Of a DNA stretch of 64,000 bases, positions 1 through 8,129 are shown one piece after another. Every line of letters starts with the position of its first letter. Positions within the stretch are counted from its first letter, which is position 1. The DNA is from DASRBN01 sp035294305 (GTDB taxonomy: Bacteria; Chloroflexota; Ktedonobacteria; Ktedonobacterales; Ktedonobacteraceae): the NCBI GenBank assembly GCA_035294305.1, contig DATGLD010000030.1, positions 1 through 64,000 on the forward strand. The letters are read 5' to 3'. The notes under the pieces were generated by a model. The model did no database searches. It had not been told where the DNA came from and was given only the letters and a program-made list of their open reading frames with translations. The translations under genes were made by a program, and so were the position numbers.

Positions 1-82
1 TGGAGGTTATTTCTAGCCCAACAGGTAATGGCAATAATGGTGTGGTTGGCATGCTCTTGCGACTTCTCCTCAAAAGTGATGA

Positions 83-721
83 GGAAAGTGTAGCAAGTTT
101 TCACTACATTACCAGCGCTTCACCAAAAAGTCGCATGAGCCCATCAACGCTGATGATTTTGGGAGGTCTCATGCAAGCAATGAAGCGACGCTTCGCACAC
201 TCAAGGAAGGCGTGGTCAGTTCGACGAGCTTGATGGTTCCTTGCCCCTGGGCTTTGCATGCTATGCATCTACTCTCGGACCATCCCGATATTTCCTTCGG
301 TGTTCACCTGACCGTCATCTGCGATTTGGTCCATTATCGGTGGGGGCCGCTCACCTCCAGGGAAAAGGTGCCATCCCTGATCGATGAGACTGGCTTTTTC
401 TACCATGTCGAACACATCCCCGAATTTCTGACTCAGGCAAAGCTCTCTGACCTGGAAGTGGAATTTCGGACGCAGATCGAGGCCGTGCTGGCGGCGTCGC
501 TCAAGCCGACCCATCTGGATTGGCATTGCTTGCAGAATGGTGGCCGGGCGGATATTTTCGAGCTGACCGTTGGGCTGGCGAAAGAATACGGCCTGGCTCT
601 GCGTGTCCATGATCGACCCGCGATCGAAACGGTGCAGTGTCAGGGCTTGCCCACCAACGACTACGACCTGCTGGATAGCTATGCTCTTTCGAGCATCGAG
701 AAATCCGCACACTATGCTCAG
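83..721 (+). pseudogene. Broken ChbG/YdjC-type carbohydrate deacetylase
   Basis: The open frame contains the family's N-terminal metal motif (INADDFG, about 143-163), then GVVSSTSLMV, the GVHLT motif and a DWHCLQN stretch where the family has an H-x-D-x-H-like segment. ChbG/YdjC enzymes are metal-dependent deacetylases of chito-oligosaccharides and related sugars, normally about 250 residues or more. This copy has no ATG, GTG or TTG between the upstream stop at 80-82 and the metal motif; the first possible start (GTG 212) falls after the Asp-Asp motif. At 721/722 the frame runs into the inverted repeat of an insertion sequence, so roughly the last quarter is lost. It is damaged at both ends and probably inactive. 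The family call is fairly sure; the original start is not visible. Confidence 0.75.
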
Positions 722-2186
722 CTTGACTTTGTACAAAATGGGAAAGGATTGGAGGCATAGAGCCATTCCGAGGTAAGATAGAAGCTGATCAAAGCATTAT
801 CTTACGTGAGGAGAAAGCACATGCCCCTTCCCGATCCCATTATAGAGGTTCTGACGACGTTTCGCCCATGGTTTACCGCTCCCACCTGGAGGAAACTGAT
901 GACCTTGCTCACGGGAACGTTGCTGGCTCAGGGACGCCGGACGGTCGCGACGGCTTTGCGTCACAGCGGCAACGCTCAGGGCGCCAATTTCAGTAGCTTC
1001 CACCAGGTACTCAACCGAGCACAGTGGTCGCCTCTGGCGCTCAGTCGCCAGCTGCTGTTGCTGATCGTCGAGACGTTTGTGCCAGCCAGTGCCAGCGTGG
1101 ACCTGGTGATCGACGAAACCCTGGAGAGACGCTGGGGGAGCAAGATCAGCAAGCGGGGCCATTACCGTGATAGTGCGCTCTCCAGTCGCAAACGCTCGGT
1201 GAGCAGTCCTGGCTTGCGCTGGATCGTGATGGCGGTCGTGGTGACGCTGCCCTGGACGAAGCAGAAATGGGCGCTGCCGTTCTTGTGGGTGCTAGCCACC
1301 ACTGCGGAAGTGAGTGAACGGCTGGGCAAACGACACAAGACGCTCGCGATGTGGGCGCAGCAGATGATCAGCCTGCTGCGGCGCTGGCTTCCCGATCGCG
1401 AGATCAAGTTGATGGGCGATACCGCCTACAGCGTGCTGGAACTGGGATTGCACGCCAAAGCGGAGCAGGTGACGCTCATCACCACGGGTCGGCTCGACGC
1501 GGTGCTGCATGAACCGCCGCCTGCGCGCACGGAGCACACCATTGGTCGGCCTCGCGTCGTCGGCGCACGCCAGCCCTCGCTCGAACAGGTCTTAGAGAAC
1601 TCAGCCACGGTCTGGCAAAAGCTCACCCTGGACTGGTATGGCCAAGGAGAGCGCACCCTCGAGATCTGCACGGGCACCGCTCTGTGGTATCGCTCTGGAT
1701 CGGATCCGTTACCCATTCGCTGGGTGCTGACTCGTGATCCAGCGGGCAAGCGGCCTCCCAAAGCCATCTTTTCCACCGACCCCACCCAGCAGGCCGAAGA
1801 GATCATCCGTGATTTCATGAAGCGCTGGAGTCTAGAAGTCACCTTTGAAGAGAGTCGCGCCCATTTGGGCATCGAGACCCAACGGCAGTGGTCAGACCGG
1901 GCCATTGAACGCTCGACCCCGCTGCTCTTTGGCCTCTACAGCCTCGTGACGCTCTTTGGGCAGGCCTTGCACCCCGATGGACACATTCCGGTCGCTCAGG
2001 CGGCCTGGTATCGCAAGCCGACCGCCACCTTTGGCGATGTGCTGGCGACTGTCAGGCGCTCTCTGTGGAGGCAGGAGACTTTTCCCACATCCCCCACCGA
2101 TCCCGATGTGGTTTTAGTCCCTCGCTCGACTCTTGAACGGTGGTCGCTCGCCCTCTGTTAGTCGGTTGGAAATGTACAAAGTCAAG
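722..2186 (+). mobile_element. Complete insertion sequence with 14-bp terminal inverted repeats
   Basis: The left end (722-735, CTTGACTTTGTACA) and right end (2173-2186, TGTACAAAGTCAAG) are perfect 14-bp inverted repeats bracketing one DDE transposase gene, giving an element of about 1.46 kb. No target duplication is seen: the left flank reads ...ATGCTCAG and the right flank TTAAGACC..., and the two flanks belong to different broken genes. That pattern fits an element that deleted neighbouring DNA or recombined with another copy after insertion. Confidence 0.85.
821..2161 (+). CDS. IS4/IS701-like DDE transposase
   Basis: The protein (446 residues from ATG 821) should cut and join the ends of the element that carries it. 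The RNase-H-like catalytic residues are placed as follows: first Asp in DLVIDETLERRWG, second Asp in MGDTAYSVLEL, and Glu in RWSLEVTFEESRAHLG, which resembles the Y-R-E signature region of IS4-like enzymes. The N-terminal FSSFHQVLNRAQWS stretch is common in this group. ATG 821 is chosen over GTG 806 because GAGGAGAA lies just upstream of 821. The reading frame is intact, so the element may still be active. The exact IS family (IS4 or IS701) cannot be decided by eye. Confidence 0.85.
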   Translation: MPLPDPIIEVLTTFRPWFTAPTWRKLMTLLTGTLLAQGRRTVATALRHSGNAQGANFSSFHQVLNRAQWSPLALSRQLLLLIVETFVPASASVDLVIDETLERRWGSKISKRGHYRDSALSSRKRSVSSPGLRWIVMAVVVTLPWTKQKWALPFLWVLATTAEVSERLGKRHKTLAMWAQQMISLLRRWLPDREIKLMGDTAYSVLELGLHAKAEQVTLITTGRLDAVLHEPPPARTEHTIGRPRVVGARQPSLEQVLENSATVWQKLTLDWYGQGERTLEICTGTALWYRSGSDPLPIRWVLTRDPAGKRPPKAIFSTDPTQQAEEIIRDFMKRWSLEVTFEESRAHLGIETQRQWSDRAIERSTPLLFGLYSLVTLFGQALHPDGHIPVAQAAWYRKPTATFGDVLATVRRSLWRQETFPTSPTDPDVVLVPRSTLERWSLALC

Positions 2187-2407
2187 TTAAGACCGTGCTC
2201 AAAAAGGCTGGTTTACCAGAGATGCGTTTTCATGATTTGCGGCATAGTGCTGCGACGATGCTTCTGAGCATGGGTGTGCATCCGAAAGTAGTTCAGGAAC
2301 TGCTGGGCCATAATCAGATGAGTATGACGATGGACATCTACAGTCATGTGCTTCCATCGATGCATTAGGATGCTATGAGCAAGATGAATGATGCTTTGCA
2401 GCAATGA
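2187..2407 (+). pseudogene. C-terminal remnant of a tyrosine recombinase (phage-type integrase)
   Basis: The frame directly after the insertion sequence gives RFHDLRHSAATMLL, then VVQELLGHNQ and DIYSHVLP. These are the catalytic H-x-x-R, H and Tyr motifs of the integrase C-terminus. The N-terminal part and first catalytic Arg are missing, cut by the insertion sequence. An in-frame TAG at 2366-2368 follows MH, in a position where homologues would continue; the frame then goes on to TGA at 2405-2407. The remnant ends about 90 bp from the 3' end of tRNA-Leu, the usual arrangement of an integrase beside its tRNA attachment site. Confidence 0.8.
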
Positions 2408-2446
2408 GAGGGATGCGTTGCTGTACAGTTGCTGTACCAAATCCAA

Positions 2447-2486
2447 CAAAAAACCTCTCAAGCCGCTTTACAACTGGCTTGAGAGG
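2447..2486 (-). terminator. Rho-independent terminator after tRNA-Leu
   Basis: An 11-bp perfect stem (2454-2464 with 2476-2486) has an 11-nt loop. On the minus strand it is followed by a run of T (2447-2453 read in reverse). It lies just beyond the 3' end of the tRNA-Leu gene. Confidence 0.85.
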
Positions 2487-2494
2487 TGAATGGG

Positions 2495-2578
2495 TGCCGA
2501 AGGGGGGACTCGAACCCCCATGCCCTTAAGAGCACAACGCCCTGAACGTTGCGTGTCTACCAATTTCACCACTTCGGC
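2495..2578 (-). tRNA. tRNA-Leu (anticodon CAG)
   Basis: The minus strand folds into a class II tRNA. The acceptor stem is GCCGAAG with CTTCGGC; the anticodon stem-loop is CAACG-TTCAGGG-CGTTG, giving anticodon CAG; there is a long variable arm, a GGTTCGAGTCC T-arm and discriminator A. The next bases are CCCA, so an exact CCA is not encoded. It is 84 nt long, with its 3' end facing the integrase remnant. Confidence 0.95.
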
Positions 2579-2621
2579 TTGTTCTGGATTAGTTGTCGTT
2601 CCTGCCTTTGGCGACAGGCAT

Positions 2622-2650
2622 ATATTACTGCATCTGTTGCGGCTTGTCAA
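2622..2650 (-). promoter_or_regulatory. Promoter for tRNA-Leu
   Basis: The minus strand reads TTGACA (2650-2645), a 17-bp spacer and TAATAT (2627-2622). This lies about 44 bp upstream of the tRNA 5' end and is a near-consensus housekeeping-sigma promoter. Confidence 0.75.
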
Positions 2651-2710
2651 TAGGGTTGCGACCCGTTTGTGACCGGCCTTTCGCTCTTCGCCTTCCGGCA
2701 TGGTTCCGTG

Positions 2711-2719
2711 TGCTATAAT
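2711..2719 (+). promoter_or_regulatory. Extended -10 promoter of the Ppx/CHAD operon
   Basis: TGCTATAAT is an extended -10 (TGn plus TATAAT). No good -35 is found at the normal distance. It lies 135 bp upstream of the first gene. Confidence 0.5.
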
Positions 2720-2853
2720 TACGATGATATCCTTATTTATATCAAATGCTGATTGTGGGATTGCTATGCCTGCGCGCCTATGCTTGAGCTAAGCGGGCAA
2801 TATAAACGATGTTTATGCAATAGGCATTCGTTGAAAAGTGGGAGTCTTTTTTC

Positions 2854-4308
2854 ATGCAGGATCAGTTCTCTCCGATGCGGGCCGCCATTGATATCGGCAG
2901 TAACACAATCCATATCGTTGTCGCACGCAGTACTCCTGATAACCTCGATATTGTCGAGGACCAGGTGGAAATGGTGCGCATTGGCGAAAGCGTCAATGCG
3001 ACCGGGGAGATTTCGCAACAGAAACGTGACGATACTATCGCCACGCTCAATGCATATAAAGCCCTGGCCGAACAGCATGGAGCCGGGCAGATTCTCGTCG
3101 TGGCCACGGAAGCCATCCGCAAGGCTAGGAACAGTGAGCAGTTTTTGCGTGATGTGAAGCGCGAGACCGGCCTGGCGGTGCAAATCATCAGTAGTGGTGT
3201 CGAGGCAGTGCTGACCTTCCTCGGCGCTTCCTATGAGCTGCATAACGAACCCAATGCGCCGGCGCAGATTGGTGTGATGGACCTGGGAGGGGGGAGCATG
3301 GAATTGATTACCGCGAAAAACATGCAGATCACCTGGCAAACATCCGTCTCTATCGGGTCAGGCTGGCTGCATGATCGCTACCTTCCCTCCAATCCTCCGG
3401 CGAACCAGGAAATTGAGGTCGCGACTACCTTTTTGCAAACCTACCTGGAAAATATGGGTATCAAGCGCTTCCCACGCGTCCTGATCGTTACAGGTGGAAG
3501 TGCCAACTCACTGCTGTACCTTGCCCAGCGCGCGTTTCACCTTGACACGCGCAACCGGTTGACGCGGGATGACCTTATGCGTTGCATGGGGCTGATGATG
3601 GCACTGCCCGCCGAGGAAATTGCTCAGAGATATGAACAACCGTTGGCCCGCGCTCGTATTCTACCGGCCGGCGCGTTGATAATACAGCGAGTGATGACGC
3701 GCCTGCACCTGGATGAGGTACGTGTGAGCCCGCATGGTATTCGTGAGGGCCTGCTGCTGGCCTATGCTCGTTATGGCGATCAATGGCTGGAGAGGGTCAA
3801 AGAAAACGCTGAGGCTGCCGGTTCTGGTAAGGAAGCAAATGCACCCGCTCAGTTTGCTTCTCCCAAGGAGGAGACGTTTGTGCAATCTGGCAGGCGCATG
3901 CTGCTGGATCGGACGAAAAAGATGCTGGATTGGTGCGATGAGGTTCTGAAGCACGAGGATGTCGAGGCGGTGCATAAGATGCGTGTCGCGTCGCGTCGCC
4001 TGCGTGCTACGCTCGATGCGTTCGAGTCATGCTCTGATCCCAAAGTCTTTAAGAAGCTCTACCGCAAAATCAAAAAGGCCGCCGATATTCTGGGTGCGGC
4101 GCGCGATACAGATGTGATGCTGCAAAACCTGCAGGCTCAATTAGAGCAAATGAGTGACGAGGATCGACCCGGCCTGCAGTGGCTCATTTCACGCCTGAAT
4201 GACTACCGCCAGGAGAAACAACAGGAGCTAGGACGCTTCCTGCGCAACCTGGATGCGGATGCTTTGGAAGAACAGGCTCAGGCCTGTATTCCCGAAGGAG
4301 GTGTGTAG
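2854..4308 (+). CDS. Ppx/GppA-type phosphatase fused to the first half of a CHAD domain
   Basis: Residues 1-320 are an ASKHA-fold exopolyphosphatase/pppGpp phosphatase: phosphate loop IDIGSNTIH (12-20), the VVATEAIRKA region (82-91) and the second phosphate loop MDLGGGSMEL (142-151). From about residue 337 the chain becomes helical and Arg/Lys-rich (VHKMRVASRRLRATLDAF), the first half of a CHAD domain, a polyphosphate-binding histidine-rich helical fold. The usual C-terminal HD lobe of Ppx is missing, but a free HD protein lies two genes downstream. Expected role: hydrolysis of polyphosphate or pppGpp, with CHAD tethering polyphosphate. The stop falls inside what is normally one CHAD domain, and the next gene supplies the rest. 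Confidence 0.9.
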   Translation: MQDQFSPMRAAIDIGSNTIHIVVARSTPDNLDIVEDQVEMVRIGESVNATGEISQQKRDDTIATLNAYKALAEQHGAGQILVVATEAIRKARNSEQFLRDVKRETGLAVQIISSGVEAVLTFLGASYELHNEPNAPAQIGVMDLGGGSMELITAKNMQITWQTSVSIGSGWLHDRYLPSNPPANQEIEVATTFLQTYLENMGIKRFPRVLIVTGGSANSLLYLAQRAFHLDTRNRLTRDDLMRCMGLMMALPAEEIAQRYEQPLARARILPAGALIIQRVMTRLHLDEVRVSPHGIREGLLLAYARYGDQWLERVKENAEAAGSGKEANAPAQFASPKEETFVQSGRRMLLDRTKKMLDWCDEVLKHEDVEAVHKMRVASRRLRATLDAFESCSDPKVFKKLYRKIKKAADILGAARDTDVMLQNLQAQLEQMSDEDRPGLQWLISRLNDYRQEKQQELGRFLRNLDADALEEQAQACIPEGGV

Positions 4309-4309
4309 T

Positions 4310-4870
4310 ATGGCAAAAGCCAGGCCGCTCAAGGGACTGAATCCATCTGCTCCTACCGGGCAGAATGCGCGCATGATCGCCAAAGTGCGCCTCGAAGAAT
4401 TGTATAGCTGGCAAAAATACGTCGACGATCCATACAGCGTACGCGAATTGCATAACCTGCGCATTGCAGCTAAACGGCTCCGCTATACGTTTGAAGTCTT
4501 TGGGGAGTTTTTCCCCGAGGCCAGTCGTTCTATCGTCGAAGAACTTCAGCAGATCCAGGATGAGCTTGGCGAGCTTCATGACAGCGATGTGATGATTGCG
4601 ATACTGCGACTCTGTTTGGGAAGCCAGGACGCCGGAACAATCTCGGATACCGCGAAACAGAAGGAGAAACCACTTGTGCAGCCGGAACTGGTCAATAAAC
4701 TGCTTGACCCTGCGGTTGCTCCTGCAGCTGAGGAACGCTACGGATTGGAGGGCCTGCTACATAGACAGGAACGATTGCGTGAAGAGCACTATGCTGCTTT
4801 CCGCAAGCACTGGTATGAGCTGCAGGGACGCGATTTCCGGCGTGAAATACTGGATGTTTTGAAATCATGA
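4310..4870 (+). CDS. CHAD domain, second half
   Basis: This 186-residue protein starts at ATG 4310, one base after the previous stop and 8 nt after a strong GAAGGAGG site. It holds ELHNLRIAAKRLRYTFEVF and VEELQQIQDELGELHDSDV, the conserved second-half motifs of CHAD. CHAD domains bind polyphosphate through basic helices. It is in a different frame from the upstream gene, so the domain is split across two products that would have to associate. Alternatively an ancestral fusion gene was broken by a frameshift and re-initiated. Its end overlaps the next small ORF as ATGA. Confidence 0.85.
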   Translation: MAKARPLKGLNPSAPTGQNARMIAKVRLEELYSWQKYVDDPYSVRELHNLRIAAKRLRYTFEVFGEFFPEASRSIVEELQQIQDELGELHDSDVMIAILRLCLGSQDAGTISDTAKQKEKPLVQPELVNKLLDPAVAPAAEERYGLEGLLHRQERLREEHYAAFRKHWYELQGRDFRREILDVLKS

Positions 4871-4968
4871 TACTGCCGGTGCGACCAGAGGAGATTTCCT
4901 TTGTGATTGGCCGTACCAGTATGCCGGACATCATCTATTTAGCAAGCGCGGGAGGGATTCATGCATGA
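4867..4968 (+). CDS. 33-residue ORF coupled to both neighbours
   Basis: ATG 4867 overlaps the stop of the CHAD gene (ATGA), and its own TGA (4966-4968) overlaps the next ATG at 4965 in the same way. The product is a short mixed peptide beginning MILPVRPEEISFVIG; no family is recognised. The position suggests translational coupling through to the HD gene. It may be a real small protein or just a ribosome bridge. There is no independent ribosome site. Confidence 0.45.
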   Translation: MILPVRPEEISFVIGRTSMPDIIYLASAGGIHA

Positions 4969-5606
4969 CAACGCCATTTTCAGTTGAGGAACTTGGTTGG
5001 TGGCAACTTTCCGAGCCAACCGCCGAGGAACTCCATTTGAGTGGAGGGCTGCATGTCGAAGACTGGCCTCATGCTCGCCAGGTGGAACGGCTCAGTATGC
5101 AGCTTTTCCAAGCGACACTACCCCTGCACAAGCAAGACGAACGCGCCTTGCGCTTGCTCGAACGCGCCGCCTTTTTGCACAATGCCGGTATGCTGGTCGA
5201 AGTGCGTCGTCACCACAAGCACTCCTTCCGCCTCATCAACGAAACATCGCTGCCCGATTTTAGCGATGAAGAGCGTTTTGAAATTGCGTGTATAGCCCGC
5301 TATCACCGCCGCGCTTTACCCTCGACTTCGCACCAAGAGTATGCGGCGTTAAGCCAGCAGGCGCGCCGGCGCGTCTCCATGATGGCATCGTTACTGCGCA
5401 TAGCCGATGCTCTCGACTACAGTCACGATGGGCGCGTACTGCGTGTGGCCGCGGCCCCAGAGCAAACAATTGCAAACCAATGGACACTATTGCTCTGGAA
5501 ACGTCCCCTGGCGGACCTGGATGATGAACTTGAACATGCTCACAAAAAGGCAGACCTTTTCGAGAAGGTGTTCAAGCGCAAACTGAACTTCGTAGTGCAG
5601 GAATGA
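4965..5606 (+). CDS. HD-domain protein resembling the detached C-terminal lobe of Ppx/GppA
   Basis: 213 residues. The HD-type signature is present but degenerate: a DWPHARQVERLSMQLF helix, LLERAAFLHNAGMLVE (family LHDIG, here LHNAG), HHKHSFRLI, IARYHRR and LLRIADALDYSHDGR. In full-length Ppx/GppA enzymes this all-helical lobe follows the phosphatase core, which here is encoded separately two genes upstream. It probably forms a complex with that core in a polyphosphate/(p)ppGpp-linked system. Asn in place of the HD Asp may mean weak or no metal catalysis. It is the last gene of the operon and is convergent with the VOC gene, with 3 bp between the stop codons. Confidence 0.8.
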   Translation: MTTPFSVEELGWWQLSEPTAEELHLSGGLHVEDWPHARQVERLSMQLFQATLPLHKQDERALRLLERAAFLHNAGMLVEVRRHHKHSFRLINETSLPDFSDEERFEIACIARYHRRALPSTSHQEYAALSQQARRRVSMMASLLRIADALDYSHDGRVLRVAAAPEQTIANQWTLLLWKRPLADLDDELEHAHKKADLFEKVFKRKLNFVVQE

Positions 5607-5609
5607 AAT

Positions 5610-6629
5610 TTATTCGTCAGGAAAGCCAGACGTGGAAAGCACAAACTTCGGATCGTGTTCGTGCAGCACAATCGCGGCGCCGCAGGCATCGGCGGGATGA
5701 ATCCATAGAACTGGATGCGGGCTTTCTTCATTCCCCCGCTTGTAGGTATAGGTAACGCCGTGCTCGTCCAGGTAACGTCGCGCCGCCTCAAGACTCTCTA
5801 CTGCGAGCGTCATGCGGCAGAGGCTCTCTCCAAAACGTTCCAGGTAGCGGGCAAGCGCGCCCGGTTCAGGCAGGTACAGGTCTTCCACATCGCTTTCAAT
5901 TGAAAAGGGGAGTGGCACTGCCAGTTCGAAACTCTGCTGCGCAACCACGGTGGTGCCGTCTATTTGCTTTACCCCGCCTGCTCCGAGCCGGCCCAGGGGG
6001 AATGCGACCAGCATGGCATCCCATGAATCGGCCTCGCCGGTAAATGAATCGGATGGCGACAGGCCATAGATATGCTGGAAACGCCGTGCGGCCTCGCCAG
6101 GATCGGCGACGGCAATCGTTGTGCTGAGTACCTGTGTGGCCCCAAGAGGATGGCGTGGCGGCGTCTGCCAGCCTGCCAGGCGAAAACGTCGTTCTTCACC
6201 TGTACTATCATGCTGGATAATGAAAGGATAGCGCTGCGCGAGTTCGGGAATCTCTATATCGGCGCGCTGCCAGCCGCGTGAGCGGCCATCAGCGCTCCTC
6301 AATTCTCCCGGCGTGGGGCCAAAGATAGTAATGCCGCGCTCTTTCATGGCTGTGCTATCGGCCTCGATATCATCGGAAGTGAGCACAAAATTGAGGTAGC
6401 CCTCACCTTTCGCCAGCCGCTCAAGTATCCTGGGCGACGCTTCCTCTGGTTTATTGACCGCGATCAGTTCGATATAGGTATCGCCGATCACAATAATGCG
6501 ATTGGCAGTACCGCCGGAGGGATGGATACCTCCGCCCGATACTGCCAACCCAAGTTTCTGGCGAAATACCTGTGCCGCCTGTTCCAGATCATGCACACCA
6601 ATGATAATATGATCCAGCCCTGTCAGCAT
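5610..6629 (-). CDS. VOC-family (glyoxalase/dioxygenase fold) protein, two modules
   Basis: 339 residues with two VOC-type repeats. The first opens with LDHIIIGVHDLEQAAQVFRQ, includes GTANRIIVIGDTYIELIAV, and reaches GERGI-type strands by about residue 110. The second starts near LSTTIAVADPGEAARRFQH. This resembles the Glyoxalase_3-like group, whose substrates are mostly unknown. Metal ligands are only partly visible (an early His and Glu in the first module). It lies directly downstream of secF on the same strand with an 18-bp gap, so it is probably co-transcribed at the end of the secDF unit, though a functional link is not obvious. Confidence 0.75.
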   Translation of the reverse strand: MLTGLDHIIIGVHDLEQAAQVFRQKLGLAVSGGGIHPSGGTANRIIVIGDTYIELIAVNKPEEASPRILERLAKGEGYLNFVLTSDDIEADSTAMKERGITIFGPTPGELRSADGRSRGWQRADIEIPELAQRYPFIIQHDSTGEERRFRLAGWQTPPRHPLGATQVLSTTIAVADPGEAARRFQHIYGLSPSDSFTGEADSWDAMLVAFPLGRLGAGGVKQIDGTTVVAQQSFELAVPLPFSIESDVEDLYLPEPGALARYLERFGESLCRMTLAVESLEAARRYLDEHGVTYTYKRGNEESPHPVLWIHPADACGAAIVLHEHDPKFVLSTSGFPDE

Positions 6630-6647
6630 CTGCTATCACTCTCATTT

Positions 6648-8108
6648 CTATCCGCGTGTGCGTGCCAGTTCGCGTGCCTCGCGGCGATCCGGCTCTGGCT
6701 GCCCACCGCCCAGGCGATTGAATCCCAGCTCACCCTTTTCCCAGATCACCAGCAGCATACTGGCGTTGAAAATGGAGGAGTAGGTACCACTGAAGATACC
6801 AACCAGCAGGGCCCCGGTAAACGTGCGGATGCTATCACCGCCGAAGAGCGTCAGGGCGCTCAGCGTGAAGAGTACGGTGAGCGATGTGTTGAGCGAACGG
6901 GCCATCGTTTGCACCAGGCTGGCATTCACCACCTGCTCGAACGTCTCCGAGGTGCGGCGCTGCATATTCTCACGAATACGGTCGAATACCACAATCGTAT
7001 CATGCACCGAGAAACCTACTACCGTCAGCAAGGCGGTGAGGAACAGCGCGTCAACCTGCACATGGAATATCCATCCCAGGAACGAAAAGACGCCCAGCAC
7101 CACCAGCACGTCGTGCAGCAGCGCGATAATAGCACACGCGCCGTAACGCCACGGCTTCGCTACCTTGCGGAACGAGAACCAGATGTAGAGCAGGATCAAC
7201 ACCGAGGCTGCAAGCACGGCCAGGAATGCGTTGCGCGTCGTATCGGAAGCCACGGAGCCGGATACCGAAGCGTTATTCAGCAACTGAATGTAGTTGTTTC
7301 CGCTATTGATGAAGAGCGCCTGGAGCTTCAGGAGATCATTCTGCGAAAGATCGGAGCGCGTCAAGAGCGTAATCGTTTGCGTCGTTGTTCCCTGGCGCAC
7401 ATCTACCACGCTGACCGGAATGTTGGCAGGATTGGGCTTCGTCGTTGAAGGCGTCGGTGTGGCTGTTGGCGTTCCGTGTACTACCGGCCCTGTGCTGGAC
7501 GATGTACCGGTAGCAGTCGCTCCTGGCGTGGCAGTAGCTTTAGGGGTGGAGGTTGGCGTAGCCTTTGACGTAGAGGTAGCCGTAGCAGTTGGGCTTGCCG
7601 CCGGCGTGGCGGTAGCCGTCGGAGGCCCTATCGCCGGATTTGAGGTATCCGGTAGTTTCTTGAGCAGCGTCTCTATATCGCTAATCTTGGGGTTAACACC
7701 TGAATTAAACTTCGTCACGGTAATAACCGTGACAGTTTTGCCACCCAGAACGAGAGGGAGTGGAACGACGGAGAGCTGCTTCCCATACTTGGTTTGCAGA
7801 TCTTCCTGGATTACGGCCTGTACATTTGTATCGATATTCGTATTCAGGCGAATCCAGATGGTCTGGTTGGCAGCTACAGATGGGTCATTTCCGGTCTGAA
7901 TCTCCAGGCTATCCAGGTTGAGCGGCTTGACCAGGTTCTGTACCTGGACATCCGTCAAGGTTTTTTCCGGGCGGAACTCGACGGTTGCTCCACCGGCAAA
8001 GTCGATGCCGACGTCCAGTCCTTTCACAATCAATGAGATGGTACCTGGAATAATGACAATCAGCGATATGATCAGAAAGATGTAGCGTTTTCCTACAAGA
8101 TTGAACAC
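6648..8108 (-). CDS. secF: Protein translocase subunit SecF with a Thr/Pro/Ala-rich periplasmic insert
   Basis: SecF works with SecD to use the proton gradient to pull exported proteins through SecYEG. Visible hallmarks: a first membrane helix near 9-29, the GLDVGIDFAGGATVEF motif (about 30-45), and a block of five C-terminal helices including VGFSVHDTIVVFDRIREN, the signature for the proton path. Start GTG 8108 follows AAAGGAGAGGGAGG. The protein is 486 residues, against about 300-320 for typical SecF. Most of the excess is a low-complexity segment at about residues 161-230 (7419-7628), rich in T, P, A and S, inside the external loop. It is 21 bp downstream of secD and co-transcribed with it. 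Confidence 0.93.
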   Translation of the reverse strand: MFNLVGKRYIFLIISLIVIIPGTISLIVKGLDVGIDFAGGATVEFRPEKTLTDVQVQNLVKPLNLDSLEIQTGNDPSVAANQTIWIRLNTNIDTNVQAVIQEDLQTKYGKQLSVVPLPLVLGGKTVTVITVTKFNSGVNPKISDIETLLKKLPDTSNPAIGPPTATATPAASPTATATSTSKATPTSTPKATATPGATATGTSSSTGPVVHGTPTATPTPSTTKPNPANIPVSVVDVRQGTTTQTITLLTRSDLSQNDLLKLQALFINSGNNYIQLLNNASVSGSVASDTTRNAFLAVLAASVLILLYIWFSFRKVAKPWRYGACAIIALLHDVLVVLGVFSFLGWIFHVQVDALFLTALLTVVGFSVHDTIVVFDRIRENMQRRTSETFEQVVNASLVQTMARSLNTSLTVLFTLSALTLFGGDSIRTFTGALLVGIFSGTYSSIFNASMLLVIWEKGELGFNRLGGGQPEPDRREARELARTRG

Positions 8109-8129
8109 AGCAAACTTCCTCCCTCTCCT

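Noticed and set aside
2213..2461. Small minus-strand frame over the integrase remnant
   Set aside because: The plus strand shows clear integrase motifs; the minus frame has none.
6522..7899. Long open frames on the plus strand opposite secF
   Set aside because: They are antisense shadows of secF: GC-rich codon bias of secF keeps them open, and they have no family motifs or ribosome sites.
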